7,599 nucleotides of DNA from Planctomycetaceae bacterium (GTDB lineage: Bacteria > Planctomycetota > Planctomycetia > Pirellulales > Thermoguttaceae). The stretch's first letter is position 1. Each line of letters starts with the position of its first letter. Positions 1-5,014 of this stretch are shown here, piece after piece. The translations under genes were made by a program, and so were the position numbers. The notes beneath the pieces are model-generated. The model had not been told where the DNA came from. It worked only from the letters and a program-made list of their open reading frames with translations, and did not search any database. Location of the stretch: assembly GCA_031276415.1 (NCBI GenBank), contig JAISNF010000141.1, positions 1 through 7,599 of the forward strand, written 5' to 3'.

Positions 1-23
1 ACAATAAATTTGATATTAAAAAT

Positions 24-51
24 TTCTTCATGTGTTCTTTGTGGTTTTTAG
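24..51. repeat. Degenerate ~10-bp repeat (CACAAAGAA type)
   Basis: Read on the minus strand, this stretch gives ACCACAAAGA followed by ACACATGAAG and then AAAT. This is a decayed version of the ACCACGAAG-ACACGAAG phrase with a period of about 10 that I remember from intergenic DNA of many unrelated bacteria. It lies beyond the tRNA terminator, outside any gene. Its function is unknown, and the identification rests on memory of the pattern. Confidence 0.3.
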
Positions 52-79
52 AAGTTCCCTTCAGATAAATTGAAAGGAG

Positions 80-121
80 AAAAAAAACGTCTGGTCGGAG
101 AGCCTAAAATCCCCGCCAGAC
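80..121 (-). terminator. Rho-independent terminator of tRNA-Arg
   Basis: On the minus strand, GTCTGG with CGG pairs with CCG and CCAGAC (plus-strand arms 89-98 and 113-121, one bulged base at 95). The loop is about 14 nt, and one base after the stem comes a run of eight T (plus-strand A at 80-87). The structure starts about 60 nt after the 3' end of the tRNA gene on the same strand, so it most likely ends that transcript. Confidence 0.75.
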
Positions 122-179
122 AATTTGCACAGAGTTGAACGGTAAATAATGTCAACACCCATTATTACCCCCTGTACAT

Positions 180-253
180 TGCGTCCGGAGGGATTCGAAC
201 CCCCAACCCTCGGTTCCGTAGACCGATGCGCTATCCAATTACGCCACGGACGC
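180..253 (-). tRNA. tRNA-Arg (anticodon ACG)
   Basis: The minus strand folds into a complete cloverleaf. The acceptor stem is GCGTCCG/CGGACGC (247-253 with 181-187). The D arm contains AATTGGATAGC, and the anticodon stem TCGGT/ACCGA encloses the loop CTACGGA. The variable loop is 5 nt, and the T arm carries GTTCGAATC. The anticodon ACG is at 217-219 (plus strand cgt). It would be deaminated to ICG by TadA and read CGU, CGC and CGA arginine codons. The discriminator base is A (plus-strand t at 180). The CCA end is not encoded, because the next bases are ATG, so CCA must be added by the nucleotidyltransferase. A terminator follows at 80-121 and a possible promoter precedes at 283-310, so it appears to be a single-gene transcription unit. 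Confidence 0.97.
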
Positions 254-282
254 CTAACTCTCAATAAATAATACTCTCAAAT

Positions 283-310
283 AATATACGCAGAAAATTA
301 ATTCGTGCAA
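283..310 (-). promoter_or_regulatory. Possible promoter of tRNA-Arg
   Basis: On the minus strand, TATATT (283-288) matches the -10 consensus at 5 of 6 positions. It lies 16 nt downstream of TTGCAC (305-310), which matches the -35 consensus only in its first three bases. Transcription would start near 276, about 22 nt before the mature tRNA 5' end, a sensible leader length for RNase P processing. The weak -35 makes this tentative. Confidence 0.35.
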
Positions 311-346
311 GTAGCAGTCCGAAATTTACCGGTTATTATGAAATTC

Positions 347-475
347 TATACTCATCACACTTGACAATTCGGTTTTCATTTTTTGACAGGATCAACAGAA
401 TTTACAGGATTTTTCAAATAAAAGACACAAAAATTCTACTCTTATAAAACCGAATTTTAAAGTACAATGAGTATA
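347..475. repeat. 129-bp element with 30-bp imperfect terminal inverted repeats
   Basis: The left arm (347-376) and the reverse complement of the right arm (446-475) agree at 25 of 30 positions. The outer nine bases (TATACTCAT) and the inner eleven (AATTCGGTTTT) are identical. The 69-bp centre holds the ACAGGAT repeats. No protein is encoded. The element could be a MITE-like non-autonomous mobile element: both ends start with TA, which fits a TA target duplication but does not prove one, since TA is self-complementary. It could also be a long-range RNA hairpin downstream of the GNAT gene. No T run follows either arm, so it does not look like a simple terminator. Confidence 0.6.
385..413. repeat. 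ACAGGAT-type short direct repeats
   Basis: Three units with a spacing of about 9-10 bp: GACAGGATC, AACAGAATT and TACAGGATT. This is the motif GACAGGATTAACAGGATTTACAGGATT that I remember from intergenic regions across many phyla. It occupies the centre of the inverted repeat at 347-475. Its function is unknown. Confidence 0.55.
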
Positions 476-513
476 AATCGCTAAATTCTAAATCGTTAAA
501 TTTAAAATCGCTT
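475..513. repeat. 15-bp tandem repeat, about 2.6 copies
   Basis: AAATCGCTAAATTCT (475-489) is followed directly by AAATCGTTAAATTTA (490-504; 12 of 15 identical) and by a partial third unit AAATCGCTT (505-513). It abuts the inverted-repeat element and ends about 28 bp after the GNAT stop codon on the transcribed strand. Together with 347-475 it accounts for most of the 287-bp non-coding stretch between the tRNA and the GNAT gene. Confidence 0.6.
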
Positions 514-540
514 GCAAAATAAATACATCAAATCTCCACA

Positions 541-1095
541 TTACCAAGTAGGACTGTGAACATCCAAAGGTCCTTCAGGAAGCGGAACATCACTAAGTTC
601 ATAATACATGGGACAATTACTACGCATGGAAATCGGTAAATCACGCTGGTTCCACATCACAATAGAATCGTCCGCAAGTTTCCAACCTTGTGAAGTGTAA
701 AACGGCACCAAAAATTCCTTGCAATACAAAATCGCAAAAAGAAAACCACGCCGTACCGCCTCTTTAAGTGCCCCGTCCAGCATTTGATGCGCAAGACCAA
801 CATGCCGCGAATCCGGCGCAACACATACACCCTGAATACTGACAACATTGTAGCGAAAATTCCACGTCGTCGTAATCGTCCGAACCACAACCGCAATATG
901 ACCAATTACCCTTTCCGAATCCCGCACAATCACCGAATATATCGGCTTCGTACTATGCCACATCCGATAATTTTGGAAAATATCCGACCAGTCAGGAAAA
1001 CAAAGCCGCAAAAGTTCACGAATTGATCCGTCCAACTCAGTATTCAGAGACTGCTCGTCAACCAACTCAATTGTAGGACAAAACGTCAACACCAT
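541..1095 (-). CDS. GNAT family N-acetyltransferase
   Basis: Probable acyl-CoA-dependent acyltransferase of the GNAT fold, 184 aa from the ATG at 1093-1095. The core is visible: strand IYSVIVRDSERVIGHIAVVVRTI (about residues 52-74), then the cofactor-binding motif A, VCVAPDSRHVGLAHQML (about 90-106), where R97, G100 and A102 fill the (Q/R)xxGx(G/A) pattern that holds the CoA pyrophosphate. Next come the helix DGALKEAVRRGF and the strand FAILYCKEFLVPFYTSQGW, which carries the typical FYxxxGW end of motif B. The overall form recalls NodA-like and planctomycete GNAT proteins, and the substrate cannot be read from sequence. An in-frame TTG at 1135-1137 would add 14 residues (MLLTANFWLFNLFK), but neither start has a clear Shine-Dalgarno and the ATG places the domain normally. 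It follows murB on the same strand after more than 120 bp, so it may have its own promoter. Confidence 0.85.
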   Translation of the reverse strand: MVLTFCPTIELVDEQSLNTELDGSIRELLRLCFPDWSDIFQNYRMWHSTKPIYSVIVRDSERVIGHIAVVVRTITTTWNFRYNVVSIQGVCVAPDSRHVGLAHQMLDGALKEAVRRGFLFAILYCKEFLVPFYTSQGWKLADDSIVMWNQRDLPISMRSNCPMYYELSDVPLPEGPLDVHSPTW

Positions 1096-1218
1096 TTTAA
1101 ACAAATTAAACAACCAAAAGTTTGCAGTCAATAACAATAAAAATACACAACCCGTTGATCGTTACCCAATTATTTATAAGTATTTACAATTATAATTCTT
1201 CCAACATTCACAATACTT

Positions 1219-2115
1219 TTACCATACTTCCAATGAAAGTTCCGGTTTAATTTCCGTAACCATCTCAACCTGCTCCTGAACAAACCGAATAAGCCGCAAC
1301 ACATCTTCCGTTGTTCCCTCCGGCTCAACCATAATGAAATTAGCATTACGTTCACTAACAACAGCACCGCCAATTCGAGTTCCCTTCAACCCCGCCTGTT
1401 CAATCAAATCCCCCGCCGAAGTACCTGTTGCCGGATTCTTGAAAACATAAACAGACGCCAATTCACCACTCGGTTGCTGTGTTTTCCGAATAATCCACAA
1501 CTTCTGCATTCGTTTGGCAAGTTCCGCCGGATTGTCCCGCTCAAGATGCAATGTTGCCGAAAGAATCACCACATCATCCAAACTGCTTGAACGATAACCA
1601 AACGAAATTTCATTTTTGGACAAAACAGAAATTTCTCCGTTAATATCGGCAACTCGGACGCTTTCCACCCATTGCCCCAAATCGCCGCTGTTTGTTCCGG
1701 CATTGCCAAGAAGTGAACCGCCAATGTTGCCCGGAATACCAATCAAATCTTCAATTCCGCCCAAACCTTGTGAAACAGATTGCGTAATCACTTGCCCCAA
1801 TTTGGCTCCGGCTCCGGCAATAATCCGTTGTCCTTCAACAGTTATTTCACAAAATGCAGGATTCGAAAACCGAATAGTTAAACCGGCAACTCCTTTTTCC
1901 GAGACAAGAAGATTGGAACCGGCTCCAAGAATATGAACCGGTATTTTGTTCATTTTGCTCTGTTTCAATAAGGTAACTAAATCAAACTCCGACTTCGGTT
2001 CCGCAAAAAACTCCGCCGAACCGCCCAATTGTAAACGAGTGTACATCGCCAACGGAACATCGCAACGTACACCGCACAAAACATCTCGCCAAACTGAATT
2101 ACCCAATTTATCCAT
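1219..2115 (-). CDS. murB: UDP-N-acetylenolpyruvoylglucosamine reductase MurB (type II)
   Basis: Cytoplasmic FAD enzyme that uses NADPH to reduce UDP-GlcNAc-enolpyruvate to UDP-MurNAc, the second committed step of peptidoglycan precursor synthesis. The 298 aa contain the FAD-binding part: YTRLQLGGSAEFF (25-37), ILGAGSNLLVSEKGVAGLTIR (62-82) and GIPGNIGGSLLGNAG (126-140). The substrate domain has YRSS (174-177, catalytic Arg175), VFKNP (224-228) and AGDLIEQAGLKG (234-245), ending with PEL (Glu292). The active-site serine that normally precedes VFKNP (GSVFKNP) is Tyr223 here (codon TAT), and the preceding glycine is valine. The surrounding residues align without gaps, so this is a substitution and not a shift of frame. 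The lack of the type I loop and the length of about 300 fit type II MurB. It starts 5 bp after the greA stop with no strong Shine-Dalgarno, which suggests translation coupled to greA. Confidence 0.96.
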   Translation of the reverse strand: MDKLGNSVWRDVLCGVRCDVPLAMYTRLQLGGSAEFFAEPKSEFDLVTLLKQSKMNKIPVHILGAGSNLLVSEKGVAGLTIRFSNPAFCEITVEGQRIIAGAGAKLGQVITQSVSQGLGGIEDLIGIPGNIGGSLLGNAGTNSGDLGQWVESVRVADINGEISVLSKNEISFGYRSSSLDDVVILSATLHLERDNPAELAKRMQKLWIIRKTQQPSGELASVYVFKNPATGTSAGDLIEQAGLKGTRIGGAVVSERNANFIMVEPEGTTEDVLRLIRFVQEQVEMVTEIKPELSLEVW

Positions 2116-2120
2116 TGCAA

Positions 2121-2600
2121 TTATTCGTAACTGACTTCCAAAACAGTAAATTCCAAGAGCCGGTTCGGAACCTGAATCTTGACAACATCGCCTTTTTTCT
2201 TGCCCAGAAAACCTTGAGCAAGCGGACTTGTTACAAGGATTTTTCCGGCATCATAATCCTCTTCTCCCGCACCAACAAGCGTATATTCTTCCGCCTTTTT
2301 AGAGCCGGTTTTTCGAACCTTAATTTTGGCTCCAAACCGAATCTCACCTTGGGGCATTGCCGAAGGATCAAGAATTGTTGCACGACTGAGTTTAACCTTC
2401 AACTCATTGATCCGCGCCTGAAGTAGTCCTTGACTTTCGCGCGCACCATGATATTCTGCATTTTCCTTGAGATCGCCTTCTGCACGGGCATTCGCCAACC
2501 GCTCCAGAATAATCGGCATCTCATCATTTTCAAGCCTTTCGACTTCCGCCTTAATTTTATTGTACCCTTCACGGGTCATCGGAATCACATCTGAACTCAT
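2121..2600 (-). CDS. greA: Transcription elongation factor GreA
   Basis: Binds the secondary channel of RNA polymerase and stimulates cleavage of backtracked transcripts, rescuing stalled elongation complexes. The 159 aa match the usual length. The N-terminal antiparallel coiled coil (about 8-75) carries the tip signature ARAEGDLKENAEYHGARE (38-55), with acidic residues Asp43 and Glu46 equivalent to E. coli Asp41 and Glu44, which coordinate the catalytic Mg2+. The C-terminal FKBP-like domain shows FGAKIKV (89-95) and SPLAQGFLGKKKGDVV (125-140). The ATG at 2598-2600 is backed by a clear Shine-Dalgarno, AGGAGG (2610-2615), 9 nt upstream. It is the first gene of a probable greA-murB transcript, and the long divergent region 2601-2965 must hold its promoter. 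Confidence 0.98.
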   Translation of the reverse strand: MSSDVIPMTREGYNKIKAEVERLENDEMPIILERLANARAEGDLKENAEYHGARESQGLLQARINELKVKLSRATILDPSAMPQGEIRFGAKIKVRKTGSKKAEEYTLVGAGEEDYDAGKILVTSPLAQGFLGKKKGDVVKIQVPNRLLEFTVLEVSYE

Positions 2601-2733
2601 ACTAACAAACCTCCTGACAGTTTAACACCGTCTCTTTTATTATTTTTTAACAGATAAGACAATACATTTTACTCTCATATCACCGCAACCCATTAAACGG
2701 ATTCTTTCGGTGATTTAATCAATTGTAAATTTA

Positions 2734-2760
2734 ATCAATTGGATCAATTGGATCAATTGG
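2734..2760. repeat. Three perfect tandem copies of ATCAATTGG
   Basis: ATCAATTGG is repeated exactly at 2734-2742, 2743-2751 and 2752-2760. A fourth, near-identical copy (ATCAATTG) lies at 2718-2725. Each unit holds the palindrome CAATTG, and each junction between units creates a GATC. It may be a short-unit slippage tract or a clustered protein-binding site between greA and the sigma-like gene. Confidence 0.8.
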
Positions 2761-2805
2761 TTCCATTTTGAGCATAGTCATTTCAAGCATAGAAATTACT
2801 CTTTA

Positions 2806-2834
2806 CCGAATCATCCGTAATTGATATGATTCGG
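2806..2834. repeat. Perfect 9-bp inverted repeat CCGAATCAT/ATGATTCGG
   Basis: Arms at 2806-2814 and 2826-2834 are separated by 11 bp. No T run follows on either strand, so a terminator is unlikely. The position about 130 bp upstream of the sigma-like gene is compatible with an operator or an RNA hairpin, without direct proof. Confidence 0.55.
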
Positions 2835-2870
2835 ATTATACTCGAATGTTTCAAAATATTTCAAACTTCG

Positions 2871-2882
2871 CAAACATGTTTG
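2871..2882. repeat. 12-bp perfect palindrome CAAACATGTTTG
   Basis: The palindrome has no central spacer, is flanked by ATTTCAAAC copies on both sides, and lies about 20 bp upstream of the TTGACA hexamer at 2902. Its size and position suit a dimeric regulator site upstream of the sigma-like gene. No specific regulator can be named. Confidence 0.4.
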
Positions 2883-2965
2883 AATTGCCATTTCAAACCG
2901 TTTGACATTTGGTATAAAGTTATTGTGTGTAAAGAGATACTACCCAAACTACAAACAAATTCAAA

Positions 2966-3307
2966 ATGTCAATTACCGATTTAGACCGTGAATTACTAAT
3001 CCGATGCCTGAATAAAAAAAACAGAGCATGGGAAGATTTTGTTGATCGGTTTCTCGGTCTTGTTTTACACGTTATTGATGCAACCGTTTCGATACGGAAT
3101 ATTCAATTGAGTACCGAAGACCGCAACCGGCTTTGCGAAAATGTTTTTGCCGCATTAGGACATGATAACTATCGTTTATTACGTAATTTCCGTGAACGCA
3201 GCAGTTTAACAACTTATCTTTCTGTTGTAGTGCGCCGAATTGTTGTTCGGATTCTTTTGAATCAAATCATTTCCGAAAGATATGAACCTTCGCGCCGCAT
3301 CGTGTAA
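2966..3307 (+). CDS. Small sigma-70 region 2 (ECF-like) protein
   Basis: The 113-aa protein resembles region 2 of extracytoplasmic-function sigma factors, which binds the RNA polymerase beta' coiled coil and the -10 element. The visible parts are LDRELLIRCLNKKNRAWEDF, then VDRFLGLVLHVI (about 22-37, region 2.1), LSTEDRNRLCENVFAAL (48-64, region 2.2) and FRERSSLTTYLSVVVRRIVVRIL (75-97, regions 2.3-2.4, in place of the usual F.g.SslktWL..IarN). Region 4, which recognises the -35 element, is absent. The frame ends at a TAA followed 33 bp later by a terminator, so it does not look like a recent frameshift. I recall similar short proteins from planctomycetes. No Shine-Dalgarno is visible before the ATG. 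It is the only plus-strand gene here and converges on rplT. It may be a minimal sigma factor or a regulator that binds polymerase without acting as a full sigma. Confidence 0.75.
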   Translation: MSITDLDRELLIRCLNKKNRAWEDFVDRFLGLVLHVIDATVSIRNIQLSTEDRNRLCENVFAALGHDNYRLLRNFRERSSLTTYLSVVVRRIVVRILLNQIISERYEPSRRIV

Positions 3308-3339
3308 ACAATGATAAAATCAAAACAGTAATAAAATCA

Positions 3340-3379
3340 AAAAAAGTGAAGGAATTGTACTAAACCCCTTCACTCTTTT
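3340..3379. terminator. Bidirectional Rho-independent terminator
   Basis: AGTGAAGG (3345-3352) pairs perfectly with CCTTCACT (3367-3374), extended by A/T pairs on the outside, with a 14-nt loop. On the minus strand the stem is followed by seven T and then GATTTT; on the plus strand by CTTTT. It lies between the convergent sigma-like gene and rplT and can stop both, more strongly on the rplT side. Confidence 0.85.
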
Positions 3380-3402
3380 GATGTTATATTAAAGGATCGG
3401 GG

Positions 3403-3762
3403 TCAAGTTTTTCCCAAAGCAACACGGACAGTTTCAACAATTTTAGTAAATGCCGTCATATCATTAACAGCCATCTCGGCGAGTGTTTTTCGGTCTAAGT
3501 TGATTTGAGCCTTTTTCAAACCGGCGATAAATTCGCTATACCGAAGTCCGAGATGACGAGTTGCCGCATTGATTCGGGTAATCCATAATGCGCGAAATTC
3601 ACGTTTACGGACACGGCGATCACGGGTTGCGTAACAATCGGCACGAACAATCGTTTCTTTAACTGTTCGCAACAATTTACCACGTCCACCGCGAAATCCT
3701 TTAGCGCGTCGAAAAAGCCGCCGTTTTGACTGTCGTCTGGCAGCACCGCGTAGTGTTCTCAT
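3403..3762 (-). CDS. rplT: 50S ribosomal protein L20
   Basis: Primary rRNA-binding protein needed early in assembly of the large subunit; it binds 23S rRNA domain II. The 119 aa are the normal size. The N-terminal basic extension (MRTLRGAARRQSKRRLFRRAKGF, 1-23) reaches into rRNA, and the globular part shows the family signature REFRALWITRINAATRHLGLRYSEFIAGL (about 54-82). The ATG at 3760-3762 has the Shine-Dalgarno AAGGAG (3769-3774), 6 nt upstream. It lies 152 bp downstream of rpmI, a longer gap than usual, and ends just before the bidirectional terminator, so it is the last gene of the unit. In other bacteria L20 represses its own operon through mRNA structure; no matching pseudoknot could be recognised here. 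Confidence 0.98.
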   Translation of the reverse strand: MRTLRGAARRQSKRRLFRRAKGFRGGRGKLLRTVKETIVRADCYATRDRRVRKREFRALWITRINAATRHLGLRYSEFIAGLKKAQINLDRKTLAEMAVNDMTAFTKIVETVRVALGKT

Positions 3763-3914
3763 TTTGTTCTCCTTTTTTATTGAATGGCGATTTTAATTAC
3801 TTAACGAATCTAGGTCCTTTCATTTATTTTGAAAGAGTTACAACCCGATGCATTTTTTTGGGGCTTATCCGTAAACGTGGCGGAAAATCAATGAATAATT
3901 TAATTTAATTTGAT

Positions 3915-4118
3915 TTAACCGCCGGACGGGATGAGCATTTCTACGATTTTTTTGGTTTCGGACTTACAGACAACGGTTGTTCCGCGAAGATTACGGCGTT
4001 GTTTTTTAGTCAGACGAAAGGCGAGATGACTTGTTCCGCTATGCCGATGTTTTGCCAAACCGGAAGCGGTCAATCGAAAACGTTTTTTGATTCCTTTGTG
4101 GGTTTTTTGTTTAGGCAT
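3915..4118 (-). CDS. rpmI: 50S ribosomal protein L35
   Basis: Small basic large-subunit protein, 67 aa, normal size. The family pattern is clear: MPKQKTHKGIKKRFRLTASG (1-20), KHRHSGTSHLAFRLTKKQRRNLRG (23-46), then a short C-terminal tail ending in PSGG. It pairs with rplT downstream in the usual order. In most bacteria infC (initiation factor 3) precedes it directly; here the 151 bp upstream contain no infC and lead into a DNA methyltransferase. The Shine-Dalgarno is weak (ACTCAGAACA before the ATG), and no convincing promoter was found in 4119-4269, although one is needed if the upstream restriction-modification genes are not the source of its transcript. Confidence 0.97.
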   Translation of the reverse strand: MPKQKTHKGIKKRFRLTASGLAKHRHSGTSHLAFRLTKKQRRNLRGTTVVCKSETKKIVEMLIPSGG

Positions 4119-4269
4119 TGTTCTGAGTTTTCTATTAAAACTTATTCATACTTTTTCGGCTAAAAACCAATTAGCAAGGTATTTTACACACTTTTCAAGA
4201 ATAAAAAAGGGGGAACCCGCAAAGAAAAACAATGCCGACCTCTTGAATGTCCAATGGCTGAAATATTAT

Positions 4270-5010
4270 CTATTTTTTAAATACAAAAAGATATTCGTGG
4301 GCTAACAGTAAAAAATTATACTTAATACTGTTTGTTTTCCAGTATCCTGTTTTTTTACAGTTGTGTTGTTCTTTGATAATAATTTCTTTTGTTTGAAATC
4401 CTACATCTATGAATAATTTCATTATTTCAAAACTCATTGATATAACATGTCCTTTTTTTCGTGTGTCCCCCATTAGAATGGCACAAAACTTTCCCTTTTT
4501 CAAAACTCTGTAACACTCTGACGCAACAATTCGCATTTGGATTAAAAATTCTTTTATATCGCATCGGGAAATGTCATTTATAATATCTTTGCTGTACTGA
4601 ATAATATTGGCATAAGGCGGATGAGTACAAATGAAGTCAATATTTTCATTGGGAATGAATTTTAATTGTCGGGCATCACCTTTTTTAATTGTTACATTAC
4701 CTGTATTTTCCCGTTGGAATTGACATTTTTCACGACAACGTATCAATGCCTCATCATTGACGTCAACCCCAATAATATGCCGATTCAATAATTTTGCCTC
4801 TACAAGTGTAGTACCGCCGCCGGCAAATTGGTCAAGCACTAAATCGCCTTCGTTAGAATATCGCAATAACAAATTACGGGGAATATACGGCGACCAATTT
4901 CCGCGAAATTGGGCATCATGAGTTGCCCAATTTCCCCGTTGCGGAAAACTCCAAACGGTACTCAATTCTAATTCAAAATTGTCCGGTTCCCAGCGGATAA
5001 TATCAGACAT
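4270..5010 (-). CDS. Site-specific DNA amino-methyltransferase (m6A or m4C), HPPY type
   Basis: SAM-dependent methyltransferase modifying the exocyclic amino group of adenine or cytosine in DNA, 246 aa. The order is: HDAQFRGNWSPYIPRNLLLRYS (31-52, motif X-like), the SAM loop VLDQFAGGGTTLVEA (58-72, motif I), GVDVN (81-85, motif II), the catalytic ICTHPPYANIIQYS (127-140, motif IV with HPPY), and a C-terminal block NFLLLAHEYLFVFKK (232-246). The X-I part looks like the C-terminal half of a beta-class enzyme but is placed before motif IV, so the motif order is permuted and gamma-like. The residue before PPY is His, which does not decide between m6A and m4C. It starts 4 bp after the endonuclease stop, with GGAGAA (5018-5023) inside the end of that gene, so the two are coupled. 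Second methyltransferase of the cassette. Confidence 0.88.
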   Translation of the reverse strand: MSDIIRWEPDNFELELSTVWSFPQRGNWATHDAQFRGNWSPYIPRNLLLRYSNEGDLVLDQFAGGGTTLVEAKLLNRHIIGVDVNDEALIRCREKCQFQRENTGNVTIKKGDARQLKFIPNENIDFICTHPPYANIIQYSKDIINDISRCDIKEFLIQMRIVASECYRVLKKGKFCAILMGDTRKKGHVISMSFEIMKLFIDVGFQTKEIIIKEQHNCKKTGYWKTNSIKYNFLLLAHEYLFVFKK

Positions 5011-5014
5011 TTTT

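Larger units (their letters stand above)
2601..2965. promoter_or_regulatory. 365-bp divergent intergenic region between greA and sigma-like gene
   Basis: This non-coding region lies between two divergent genes, so promoters for both should be here. On the plus strand a perfect TTGACA occurs at 2902-2907, but no well-placed -10 follows: TATAAA at 2913-2918 is only 5 nt away. On the minus strand TTGCGG and TATTGT, 18 nt apart, could serve greA, but weakly. The region also contains tandem 9-mers (2734-2760), a 9-bp hairpin (2806-2834), the 12-bp palindrome CAAACATGTTTG (2871-2882) and two ATTTCAAAC copies (near 2858 and 2890). No open frame of note is seen. Confidence 0.5.

Noticed and set aside
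61..264. Minus-strand open frame starting MRVRRPWRNWIAHRSTEP
   Set aside because: It is the tRNA-Arg gene read as protein, running on through the terminator hairpin; such spurious peptides are common over tRNA genes.
347..475. Inverted repeat as a Rho-independent terminator for murB-GNAT
   Set aside because: The loop is 69 nt and no T run follows the stem on the minus strand.
784..1026. Plus-strand open frame across the GNAT gene
   Set aside because: The peptide is Arg/Asn/Pro-rich without a recognisable domain, and the opposite strand encodes a clear GNAT protein.
1096..1137. Upstream TTG start for the GNAT gene adding 14 residues
   Set aside because: No Shine-Dalgarno before it and the extra residues fall outside the fold; the ATG at 1093-1095 is preferred, though not proven.
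1616..1936. Plus-strand open frame across murB
   Set aside because: It is antisense to a strongly supported gene, with no domain or ribosome binding signal; the same holds for the frames at 1946-2134 and 2115-2426.
2718..2760. Possible CRISPR or iteron array
   Set aside because: The units are 9 bp and directly adjacent with no spacers, there are only three or four copies, and no cas or replication initiator gene is nearby.
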